This document shows positions 23,152-30,225 of a stretch of DNA of 34,985 nucleotides, piece after piece. Source of the stretch: Streptomyces somaliensis DSM 40738 (GTDB taxonomy: Bacteria > Actinomycetota > Actinomycetes > Streptomycetales > Streptomycetaceae); the NCBI GenBank assembly GCA_012396115.1, contig JAAXOU010000022.1, positions 1 through 34,985 on the forward strand. Direction: 5' to 3'. The position numbers and the translations under genes were made by a program. Within the stretch, counting starts at the first letter, position 1, and each line of letters starts with the position of its first letter. Under the pieces are notes generated by a model. The model was not told where the DNA came from, did not search any database, and saw nothing but the letters and a program-made list of their open reading frames with translations.

Positions 23152-24402
23152 TCAGGCCCGGGTGAGCAACAGTACCGCGTTCTGGCCCCCGAAGCCGAAG
23201 GAGTTGCTGACGACCACCTCGACCGGCACCGCACGGCCCTCCTTGGCCACCACGTCCAGCTCGATCTCCGGGTCCGGGCTCTCCAGGTTGGCGGTCGGCG
23301 GGACGAACGAATCCGCCAGCGTCAGCGCGGCCACCGCCGCCTCGATCGCTCCGGCGGCGGCGAGCGAGTGCCCCGTCACGCCCTTGACCGAGGTGACCGG
23401 CGGCCGATCACCGAGGACGCTGCGGATCAGACGGGCCTCGGTCGCATCGTTGATCAGGGTCGAGGTGCCGTGCGCGTTGACGTGGTCCACCTCGTCCGGG
23501 CCGACGCCGGCGTCCCGGAGCGCCGCGCGCAGCGCGAGCGCGGCGCCCGCGCACTCCGGGTCCGGCGCCGTCGGGTGGTGGGCGTCGGCGGAGGCGCCGT
23601 AGCCGCTGATCATCGCGCGGATCCGGGCCCCCCGTGCCCGGGCGTCCCCGGCCCGCTCCAGCACCAGCACGGCGGCACCCTCGGCGACGACGAAGCCGTC
23701 CCGGTCCGCGTCGAAGGGACGGGACGCGCCGCGGACGTCGTCGTTCCGCCGGGACAGCGCGCCCATCTGGCTGAAGCCGGTGACCAGCGAGGGGGTCAGA
23801 GGCGCCTCCGTACCCCCGGTGATCACCACGTCGCAGGTCCCCGAGCGCAGCAGCTCACGGGCGGTGCCGATGGCGGTCGTGCCCGAGGCGCACGCCGTCG
23901 CCGTCACCAGCGACGGGCCGCGGGCGCCGAACTCCATCGACACGTACCCGGCGGCCATGTTGGCCGACAGCATCGGAATGAGCCGGGGGGAGACCCGGCG
24001 CGGCCCCGAGTCGAGGAGCCTGCGGTGCTGCGTCTCCCAGGTCGCGGCGCCGCCGATGCCGTTGCCCAGCACCACACCGACACGGGCGCCGTCCCAGGTC
24101 TGCGGATCCAGGCCCGAGTCCGCCACCGCTTCCACGGCGGCGGCCAGCACCAGCTGACTGGAGCGGTCGAACTGCCCGGCACGGCGCCGGCCGAGCACCG
24201 CCACCGGGTCGAAGCCGGGCACCCGGCAGGCGAAGTCGGTCGTGATGCCCGCGAGTTCCGGCATCCGGACGGCCTCCGTGCCGGCGCCCTCCCGGATGCG
24301 CTCCCAGGACGCGGCGGTACCGGTCCCGGCCGGGGTCATCATGCCGAGTCCGGTGACGGCCGCGTCGAACCGCCCGTGCTCGCCGCTCCGGCTGCCGCCC
24401 AT
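23152..24402 (-). CDS. FabF-type beta-ketoacyl-ACP synthase
   Basis: A 416-aa ketosynthase. The catalytic triad is intact: Cys171 (TATACASGTTAIG), His311 (VNAHGTSTLIND) and His345 (KGVTGHSLAAAG), with Lys340. The nearest type is KAS II/FabF rather than an aromatic KS-alpha, and no chain-length factor is next to it. It condenses malonyl-ACP with an acyl primer, presumably on the adjacent dedicated ACP, to build or extend an aliphatic chain. The ATG overlaps the ACP stop (TGATG). No dedicated KR, DH or ER is in the cluster, so reduction would rely on primary fatty acid synthase. Confidence 0.95.
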   Translation of the reverse strand: MGGSRSGEHGRFDAAVTGLGMMTPAGTGTAASWERIREGAGTEAVRMPELAGITTDFACRVPGFDPVAVLGRRRAGQFDRSSQLVLAAAVEAVADSGLDPQTWDGARVGVVLGNGIGGAATWETQHRRLLDSGPRRVSPRLIPMLSANMAAGYVSMEFGARGPSLVTATACASGTTAIGTARELLRSGTCDVVITGGTEAPLTPSLVTGFSQMGALSRRNDDVRGASRPFDADRDGFVVAEGAAVLVLERAGDARARGARIRAMISGYGASADAHHPTAPDPECAGAALALRAALRDAGVGPDEVDHVNAHGTSTLINDATEARLIRSVLGDRPPVTSVKGVTGHSLAAAGAIEAAVAALTLADSFVPPTANLESPDPEIELDVVAKEGRAVPVEVVVSNSFGFGGQNAVLLLTRA

Positions 24403-24641
24403 CAGGCGGCTGCCGACTTCTGCTCGATGACCCGGGCCGCCTGGGCCAGCGTGGAGTCGGGGCCGACCTCCTCGTTGGTCAGTGCGACGCCGAACTCCTC
24501 CTCGGCGGCGACGGTGAGCTCGACCAGGGCGAGCGAGTCCATCTCCAGGTGCCCGAACGTGTCCTCCGGGCTCACTTCGTCGGCCTCCAGACCGAAGCCC
24601 TCGGTCAGCAGTTTGACGAGACGGTCGTAGACGTTGCTCAT
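24402..24641 (-). CDS. Acyl carrier protein
   Basis: A 79-aa ACP. The phosphopantetheine serine is Ser36 in GHLEMDSLALVELTVAAEEE. The sequence is acidic with four helices, as in type II ACPs. AAGGAG precedes the ATG by six bases. It is coupled to the ketosynthase downstream and follows the small membrane protein. It probably carries the chain that is later released as an aldehyde. Confidence 0.96.
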   Translation of the reverse strand: MSNVYDRLVKLLTEGFGLEADEVSPEDTFGHLEMDSLALVELTVAAEEEFGVALTNEEVGPDSTLAQAARVIEQKSAAA

Positions 24642-24711
24642 GACAGGCTCCTTGACGTCGGTGGCCGCTCCGCGCGGACCGATGGGGATTTCCGAAGGGG
24701 GGGCCGCCCGG

Positions 24712-25203
24712 TCAGCGGTGGGCCGGCACGCCGGCCGCCCCGGCGGGGGACGGCTCCGCGGCCGCCGCCTCGTAGCGCTCCCGGAAGGCGGTGTACGCCG
24801 GGTGGGGCTCGGGCTCGAAGCGCAGCGCGAACGGCTTCAGGAAGTTGCCGAAGAGGGCGCGGTCCCCGAAGAGGTGGATCGGAACGGCCAGCAGCGCCCA
24901 CTCGGCTCCGAAGAGCCAGATCCAGGCGAGCACGACGAGCCCCTGGGTCACCAGGCTGTGCATCACGTTGTAGAGGACGAAGTAGACCTTGGATATCCGC
25001 TTGTCGGGGCTGCGGCGGTAGGCCAGGGCCCCGGGCAGGTAGCCGATCAGGTCGATGTAGACGAACAGCCCGATCGCCGGGAGCCACCGGACCTCGTCGA
25101 GGTGGGTGAGGAGGAGGACGGTCGCCACCACCAGTCCGAGCCCGTACTCCAGACGGAGCAGCCGGTAGGTGGTGGGCGTCTCGAAGAGGTTCCTGCCGTC
25201 CAT
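24712..25203 (-). CDS. DUF4260-like small membrane protein (candidate N-N bond former)
   Basis: A 163-aa protein with about four membrane helices. Conserved-looking polar positions sit inside them: YIDLIGYLPGALAY, VYFVLYNVMHSLV, VPIHLFGDRALFGNFLKPF. This D-GYL-G / YN--H / H--DRA-G--LK spacing resembles DUF4260 proteins. The ATG overlaps the SRPBCC stop (TGATG). The gene sits between the aminotransferase/SRPBCC pair and the ACP. In valanimycin biosynthesis the membrane protein VlmO performs the rearrangement that creates the N-N bond. This protein is the only small integral membrane protein in the cluster, so it is the candidate for that step. That assignment is inference from context; I cannot confirm homology to VlmO. 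Confidence 0.7.
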   Translation of the reverse strand: MDGRNLFETPTTYRLLRLEYGLGLVVATVLLLTHLDEVRWLPAIGLFVYIDLIGYLPGALAYRRSPDKRISKVYFVLYNVMHSLVTQGLVVLAWIWLFGAEWALLAVPIHLFGDRALFGNFLKPFALRFEPEPHPAYTAFRERYEAAAAEPSPAGAAGVPAHR

Positions 25204-25715
25204 CAGCGGGGCCCGGCGACGCTCGCGGAAGGAATGGCCGACTCCGCCACGGCCCTCGCCACCGCCTCGTCGTCCACCACGCTCGCCGCTCCGGCGAAGA
25301 GGCCGAAGACGACCCGGGCGATGGTCTCCTTGAACACCCGCTGCGCCACCGGGTCCAGGATGCCGGCCAGGCTGGGGATGCCGAAGTCGAAGTCGGCGGA
25401 GAAGGAGACGAGGCTGTCCGACCCGTCGGCGGTGATCCGCCAGCTGCCGGAGAACTCCTCGAAGTCGCCGTCGACCTGCTCGAAGGAGATGACCAGGGCC
25501 TCCCGGTCGAAACGGTCGGCCTCGGTCCACCGCAGGATGCCGTTGCGGAAGTAGACCTCCCAGTCGCTCGTCTCCTCTTCCCGGGAGATCTCGTGGACGG
25601 TCACGCTCCGGACCACGTCGGTGAAGTCCGGGTAGCGGGCGAAGTCGTGGACCCGCTCGAACACGGCGTGGGGGTCGACGCCGTGGATACGGAGGACTAC
25701 GGATGCGTTACGCAT
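25203..25715 (-). CDS. SRPBCC/polyketide-cyclase-like protein (copy 3)
   Basis: A 170-aa START-fold protein with the coenzyme Q-binding/aromatase-type pattern: VVLRIHGVDPHAVFERVHDF, ARYPDFTDVVRSVTVHE, WEVYFRNGILRWTEADRFD, FEEFSGSWRITADG, FSADFDFGIPSLAGILDPVA. It belongs to a different branch from the other two SRPBCC proteins in the cluster. The ATG overlaps the aminotransferase stop by 8 nt. It probably handles an acyl or aromatic intermediate; its activity is unknown. Confidence 0.87.
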   Translation of the reverse strand: MRNASVVLRIHGVDPHAVFERVHDFARYPDFTDVVRSVTVHEISREEETSDWEVYFRNGILRWTEADRFDREALVISFEQVDGDFEEFSGSWRITADGSDSLVSFSADFDFGIPSLAGILDPVAQRVFKETIARVVFGLFAGAASVVDDEAVARAVAESAIPSASVAGPR

Positions 25716-27045
25716 GGTCTCGGCTGCTTCCTGCGGTGGGTGAGTAGCGGGCCGCCTGCGCGCGGCACGCCCGGTCGAACGCCTCGTAGAGGAAGTCCAC
25801 GTCGCTGCGGTCCAGGACGGCGGGCGGGGTCAGGCGGAGCACCAGGTGCGAGTTCAGGGAGTGGTTGGCGATCACCCCGTTGTCGATCAGCTCGATGAGC
25901 AGGTCGCCGGCCGGTCCCGGCCCGGCGAACTCGATGCCCAGCAGCAGTCCCCGGCCGCGCACCTCGCGCACGGCGTCCCCGTAGTGGCGCACGGCGATCC
26001 CGCGGAGTTCCGGCAGCAGCTCGTCGCCCAGGTCGCGGGCCCTGGTGACGAGGTCCTCCTCCTTCATCGCAGCGATGGCCCCGCGGGCGGCGGCCATCGC
26101 GAGCGGAGCGCCGGAGAAGGTGGAGGTGTGCAGGTACGGGTCGCGGTCGAAGACGGAGAACGCCTCCCGGGTCGCCACCACCGCCGACACCGGCACGACC
26201 CCGCCGCTGAGTCCCTTGCCGACGAGCATGATGTCGGGGGTGACGCCCTCCGCGTCCGCGCCCCACCAGGTGCCGAGCCGTCCCAGGCCGGTCTGGACCT
26301 CGTCGAGCACCAGCAGCGCGCCGTTCCGGTCGCAGGCCTCCCGCACGGAGCGCAGGTAGCCGGCCGGTGGGATGACGACTCCGGCCTCGCCCTGCACCGG
26401 TTCCACGAACACGCAGCACTCGCCGGGCGCCTCGGCGAGCACCGCCTCCAGTGCCGCGGCGTCACCGAACGGAACGTGCGCGGTGCCCGGCAGCAGCGGC
26501 TGGAACGGGGTGCGGAAGACCTCGTTGCCGGTGAGGCTGAGCGCGCCCGCCGTCTTGCCGTGGTAGCCGTTCACCGTGGCGACCAGTCGGTGCCGGCCCT
26601 TGGTCCGGGCCAGCTTCAGCGCGGTCTCGGCGGCTTCGGCCCCCGAGCCGGCGAAGTGGACGCGGGACAGTCCGTCCGGGACGACGGAGATCAGCGCCTC
26701 GGCCGCCAGCGCCGCCTGCGGCTCCAGGAAGAGGCGGGTGGCGATCGGATGCCTCTCCAGCTGCTCGACGACGTGCCGGATCACCGTGGGGTGCCGGGCA
26801 CCGGTCAGGAAGACGCCGTAGCCACCGCAGTTGAGGAAGCGCCGTCCCTCGGCCGTGGTGACCCAGGCGCCCCGCGACTCCACTTCGACGTGGCCGCCGA
26901 ACATCTCGCCGAGGGTGGCCCGGCCCCGGTTCAGGTGGTCGCGGTACAGCCGGCCGACCTCCTCGCGGCCGGGTGCGCGGCGGGCGCCCGGAGGAGCCGA
27001 CCGGCTCGGGACGGGTGTCGGTGAGGTGCCGGGTGCGATGGTCAC
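25708..27045 (-). CDS. Class III PLP-dependent aminotransferase
   Basis: A 445-aa fold-type I enzyme of the ornithine/omega-aminotransferase class. The PLP lysine is Lys277 (MLVGKGLSGGVVPVSA), the ring-binding Asp is 248 (LLVLDEVQTGLGR), and the phosphate-binding loop is FAGSGAEAAETALKLAR. Other family blocks are VNGYHGKTAGALSLTGN and FVEPVQGEAGVVIPP. This class converts aldehydes to primary amines. Next to an aldehyde dehydrogenase-fold enzyme and an N-hydroxylase candidate, it probably makes the alkylamine that is then oxidised on nitrogen. The GTG start follows GAGGAG by six bases, 10 nt after the upstream gene. Confidence 0.94.
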   Translation of the reverse strand: MTIAPGTSPTPVPSRSAPPGARRAPGREEVGRLYRDHLNRGRATLGEMFGGHVEVESRGAWVTTAEGRRFLNCGGYGVFLTGARHPTVIRHVVEQLERHPIATRLFLEPQAALAAEALISVVPDGLSRVHFAGSGAEAAETALKLARTKGRHRLVATVNGYHGKTAGALSLTGNEVFRTPFQPLLPGTAHVPFGDAAALEAVLAEAPGECCVFVEPVQGEAGVVIPPAGYLRSVREACDRNGALLVLDEVQTGLGRLGTWWGADAEGVTPDIMLVGKGLSGGVVPVSAVVATREAFSVFDRDPYLHTSTFSGAPLAMAAARGAIAAMKEEDLVTRARDLGDELLPELRGIAVRHYGDAVREVRGRGLLLGIEFAGPGPAGDLLIELIDNGVIANHSLNSHLVLRLTPPAVLDRSDVDFLYEAFDRACRAQAARYSPTAGSSRDHA

Positions 27046-27055
27046 GGTGGTCTCC

Positions 27056-28189
27056 TCAGGCCAGACGCAGCGGTTCGCCCGCCGCGTGCGCCAGGTACGG
27101 ACGGGTGAAGCTGCTCCGGGACGGCGGGTGGAAGCCGATCCCGTGCGAGGCGGCGGCCAGGACGGCGACGTCGGACGTGGTCATGAACGCCGTCCCGCCC
27201 AGCAGTTCCACCGCCTGGTCGCGGGCGTCCCCGAGCGCGTCCTGCGCCGCGTACCGGGCGACCAGCGCCTGGGCGAGGCCCTCGTTGCCGACCTCGCCGT
27301 CCCGCACCCGCCGGGCCACGCCCTCCAGGAGCTGGGCGGCCGCCTCCAGGCGGATCAACGCCCGGGCCCGGTCCGGCTCGCTGCCCCTGCACCGGTCCAC
27401 GGCCCGCTCGACCAGGCCGCTGACCATGCCCAGGTAGCAGCTGGAGATGAGCAGTTCGAACCAGATGAGGCCGACGGTCTGGAGCTCGTCCAGCTCGCCC
27501 GGACCCGCCGTGTTGGGCATCATCAGCTGCTCGTCCACGAAGACGTCGGTCAGCCGGACCTCGTCGCTCTCGGCGCCCGCGAGCGCCTGGCTCGCCCAGA
27601 ACGGGTGCACGTCGAGCCCCTCCGTCTGCCGGGGGATCAGCAGCACCGCCATCTGCGTGGTGCCGTCGGTGGCGGGCAGCGCCACACTGGCGGTGAGCAG
27701 GTCCATGGAGCGGGAGAGGCTGCACGGCTTCTTGGAGCCGTTTATCAGATAGCCGCCCTCGGTCTTCCGGGCGGTCATGGTCGGCGAGAGGATGCCCTGG
27801 CCGGGCCGCCCCTCCGCGAACCCGGAGGCGACCAGCAGCCCCTGCTCCGCCACCCCTTCGAGCAGCGCCCACTCCATGCCGCTGCTCTGCACGCTGGCCG
27901 CGAGGCTGAACAGGGTGGCCACGGAGAAGTGGTGCATGGTGGTCGCCACCGCCAGGGACGGGGCGCGGGAGGCCAGGGCCCGGGTCACGGCCATCGCCTG
28001 GAGCGGGTCCGCGCCGAACCCCCCGTGCTCCTTGGGGATCACCAGCGCGGGCCCGCCGCACTGCCGGAAGTGGCTGATGGCCGGGCTCCCCGGTGCCTCG
28101 AGCTCCGCCAGCGGAACGTCGGCGAGGCGGTCGAGCAGGCCGGGCAGGAAGGATTCACAGGTCTCGCGTGCTGCTTCGAGTGGGCGCAT
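27056..28189 (-). CDS. Acyl-CoA dehydrogenase-fold flavoprotein (candidate amine N-hydroxylase)
   Basis: A 377-aa protein of the acyl-CoA dehydrogenase superfamily. Typical blocks: VIPKEHGGFGADPLQAMAVT, LSPTMTARKTEGGYLINGSK, VFVDEQLMMP, and a C-terminal helix bundle. The usual C-terminal catalytic glutamate region (YEGT) is replaced by HGIGFHPPSRSSFTRPY, which argues against a dehydrogenase. VlmH, the isobutylamine N-hydroxylase of valanimycin, belongs to this superfamily and works with flavin reductase VlmR. The cluster has both components. I infer N-hydroxylation of the alkylamine. ATG 28189 is chosen (MRPLEAARETCESF); GTG 28228 is possible. Confidence 0.85.
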   Translation of the reverse strand: MRPLEAARETCESFLPGLLDRLADVPLAELEAPGSPAISHFRQCGGPALVIPKEHGGFGADPLQAMAVTRALASRAPSLAVATTMHHFSVATLFSLAASVQSSGMEWALLEGVAEQGLLVASGFAEGRPGQGILSPTMTARKTEGGYLINGSKKPCSLSRSMDLLTASVALPATDGTTQMAVLLIPRQTEGLDVHPFWASQALAGAESDEVRLTDVFVDEQLMMPNTAGPGELDELQTVGLIWFELLISSCYLGMVSGLVERAVDRCRGSEPDRARALIRLEAAAQLLEGVARRVRDGEVGNEGLAQALVARYAAQDALGDARDQAVELLGGTAFMTTSDVAVLAAASHGIGFHPPSRSSFTRPYLAHAAGEPLRLA

Positions 28190-28232
28190 GCGGATTCTCT
28201 CTGCTCTCTCGGTCTTTGCAGGTCTCACCGGT

Positions 28233-28292
28233 GGTCCCGGCGCCCGGTCGAACCGGGACCGCCGGCCGCGGACAGCCGGTCGCCGTCCGCGG
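28233..28292 (-). terminator. Two hairpins in the gap after the aldehyde dehydrogenase
   Basis: GGTCCCGG/CCGGGACC (28233-28260, 12-nt loop) and CCGCGGAC/GTCCGCGG (28266-28292, 11-nt loop) lie side by side in a 115-nt gap within the operon. They may attenuate or process the transcript between the aldehyde dehydrogenase and the downstream genes. Confidence 0.4.
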
Positions 28293-28304
28293 CTCGCGGC
28301 ACCG

Positions 28305-30020
28305 TCACCCGGCCGCCGCGTCCGTCTCCGCCCCGTCGTGGCGCATCGCCCGCCAGGCGCCGAACACGGCGTCCCTCGGGCGGATCCCGCCGTCGGAGAC
28401 GCTCACGCCCTGGATGTGCGAGGTGCGCAGGATCGGGTAGTTGGCCTCGCCGTACACCCCGCCGGTCAGGCCGGTGCCGCCGTGCGTGGGCAGCCCGGGC
28501 AGGAAGCCGATGTGCGAGTCGTTCACCTTGAGCAGGCCGCCCTTGGTGATCCGGGTGACGAAGTGGTCCACCACCTCCGGGTCCCGGGCCCACACCGAGT
28601 TCCGCAGCCCGTAGGGGTTGCTGTTGACGAAGTCCACGAACCGGTCGAGCAGTACGGTGTCCGGGGCCGGCTCGGCGGCGACCACCGGCAGCAGCGGGAA
28701 GAAGGTCTCGTGGCGCACCGCCTGGATCTCCCGGGCCTCGGCCATTCCCCGCACCAGGACCACCGTCGGCTCCAGGAAGATGCCCGCGGTGTCCCGGGTG
28801 CCGTCGGCCTGCATCGCGTGCCCGCCGCAGACCAGTTCGGCACCGCGGGCGAGGGCGTCGTCCAGGCAGGCGAAGAACTTCTCGTTGCGCAGTACCGGGG
28901 TGAGCAGCACCTCCTCGTCCCGGACGGAACCGCCCCGGACCTCGCGGGCCTTCTCGGCCAGCAGGGCCACCAGCCGGTCCGTGACGTCCGGGTGCGCGAG
29001 CACCTGGTTGGGGATCATGCACAGCTGGCCGGAGCCGTAGAAGCTCTCGGTCAACGCCTCGGCGGCGTACTCCAGGTCCGCGTCCTTCCACACCACGACC
29101 GCGTCGTTGCCGGCGAGTTCCAGGATCGGCTTCTTGCCGGACGCCACGCAGCGCTCCTGGAAACGCATACCGGCCTCGCTGCTGCCGAAGTACATGACGT
29201 CGTCGACGAGCGGGCTGTCCAGCCAGGTGGAGAGCACCGGGGCCGGGTCGCCGCAGACCACGTTCAACGTGCCACCGGGTGCGCCGAGTTCCTGGAGCAC
29301 CGGCGCGACCACCTCGTGCAGGACGTACATCACGCCCAGCGGGGCGCTGCGCGGAGCCCGTACGACCAGGGAGTTGCCGGCCATCATCGCCGTCACGCCG
29401 AGCAGCGCGCTCGACAGCGGGGCGTTCTGCGGCGGGTTGAGGCAGACCACGCCGTCCGGCCTGCGCCGCACCGATATCCGCCGCTCGCCGTGCCGGGACT
29501 CGTGCAGCATCTGGCTGCGGTAGAACGCGAGGGACTCGGGCCCGAAGCACTCCAGCGCCCCGGACACCTGCCAGCGGGCCAGCGCCAGCGGGTGGCCCTC
29601 CCGCAGCAGGATCTCGATGGTGCGGTCGGCCTTCTCCGCCAATCGGCGGTGCAGCAGGGCGCCGAACCGGTCCAGCCGCTCCTCGAGCGGGAACGCGTTC
29701 CACTCGGCGGTCGCGCGGGAGGCGGCCTCGACGGCCTGCAGCACGGTCTCCTGGTCCGCCCGCGCCACTCGCCCGACGATGCTGCCGCCGGGCAGGTCCT
29801 CGGGGGCCAGCCGGCCGCTCTCCAGCTTCCTCTTCAGCGTCAGGCTGGTGAAGGCGTCCTCCAACAGGGCGTCCGAGTCGACCACGTAGACCCATCGGTC
29901 GCTCGGCACGTTCTTGCCGTCGACGAGCGAGGCGTAGCTCAGCAGGCCGGTGCCGTTCTCCCCGGTGCCGGCGGTGTCCTCGGGATGCGACGCCCGGGGC
30001 GTCGTACGGGCGCTGCCCAC
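28305..30020 (-). CDS. Aldehyde dehydrogenase-superfamily enzyme (candidate acyl reductase)
   Basis: A 571-aa ALDH-fold protein. The nucleophile is Cys334 (FYGSGQLCMIPNQV) and the general base Glu301 (KPILELAGNDAVVV). The NAD-binding region includes CLNPPQNAPLSS and VVRAPRSAPLG, with FGSSEAGMRFQERC. It is longer than classic ALDHs (about 490 aa), with an extra 90 N-terminal residues. Fatty acyl reductases of the LuxC type share this fold, so it may run in reverse to release the ACP-bound chain as an aldehyde. Oxidation is the alternative. Start: GTG 30020 has GGAGG six bases upstream; the frame is open to 30050 without a ribosome site. It is the first gene of the right-hand operon. Confidence 0.85.
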   Translation of the reverse strand: MGSARTTPRASHPEDTAGTGENGTGLLSYASLVDGKNVPSDRWVYVVDSDALLEDAFTSLTLKRKLESGRLAPEDLPGGSIVGRVARADQETVLQAVEAASRATAEWNAFPLEERLDRFGALLHRRLAEKADRTIEILLREGHPLALARWQVSGALECFGPESLAFYRSQMLHESRHGERRISVRRRPDGVVCLNPPQNAPLSSALLGVTAMMAGNSLVVRAPRSAPLGVMYVLHEVVAPVLQELGAPGGTLNVVCGDPAPVLSTWLDSPLVDDVMYFGSSEAGMRFQERCVASGKKPILELAGNDAVVVWKDADLEYAAEALTESFYGSGQLCMIPNQVLAHPDVTDRLVALLAEKAREVRGGSVRDEEVLLTPVLRNEKFFACLDDALARGAELVCGGHAMQADGTRDTAGIFLEPTVVLVRGMAEAREIQAVRHETFFPLLPVVAAEPAPDTVLLDRFVDFVNSNPYGLRNSVWARDPEVVDHFVTRITKGGLLKVNDSHIGFLPGLPTHGGTGLTGGVYGEANYPILRTSHIQGVSVSDGGIRPRDAVFGAWRAMRHDGAETDAAAG

Positions 30021-30092
30021 GCAGATCCTCCGCTCTCCCGCCTCCACCACGGGGACGGGAAGAAATGTCCAACGTCATGGCCCTCGCAACCG

Positions 30093-30148
30093 ACTGTCAC
30101 AGCCACGCCTGACAATCGGCGGAGACGGGCCTGAGACCGGTTTGTCAG
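30093..30148. promoter_or_regulatory. SARP-type repeats in the divergent ALDH / transferase promoter
   Basis: On the minus strand GTCTCAG (30137-30131), GTCTCCG (30126-30120) and TTGTCAG (30115-30109) repeat at exactly 11 bp. A -10-like GACAGT (30098-30093) follows ten bases later, the same geometry as at 21634-21678. On the plus side an inverted TTGTCAG (30142-30148) mirrors the third repeat, so the site could serve both divergent genes. Confidence 0.72.
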
Positions 30149-30225
30149 GCCGATCAGAGGGCCTTCCGCGACCATGGGCCGGGTGTGTTCGCCGGCTGCC
30201 CAGATGACGACACAGGGAGAAGCGG

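Noticed and set aside
27777..30134. 785-codon plus-strand open frame
   Set aside because: Antisense to the ALDH and ACAD-fold genes, His/Gly/Val-rich, without motifs or ribosome site.
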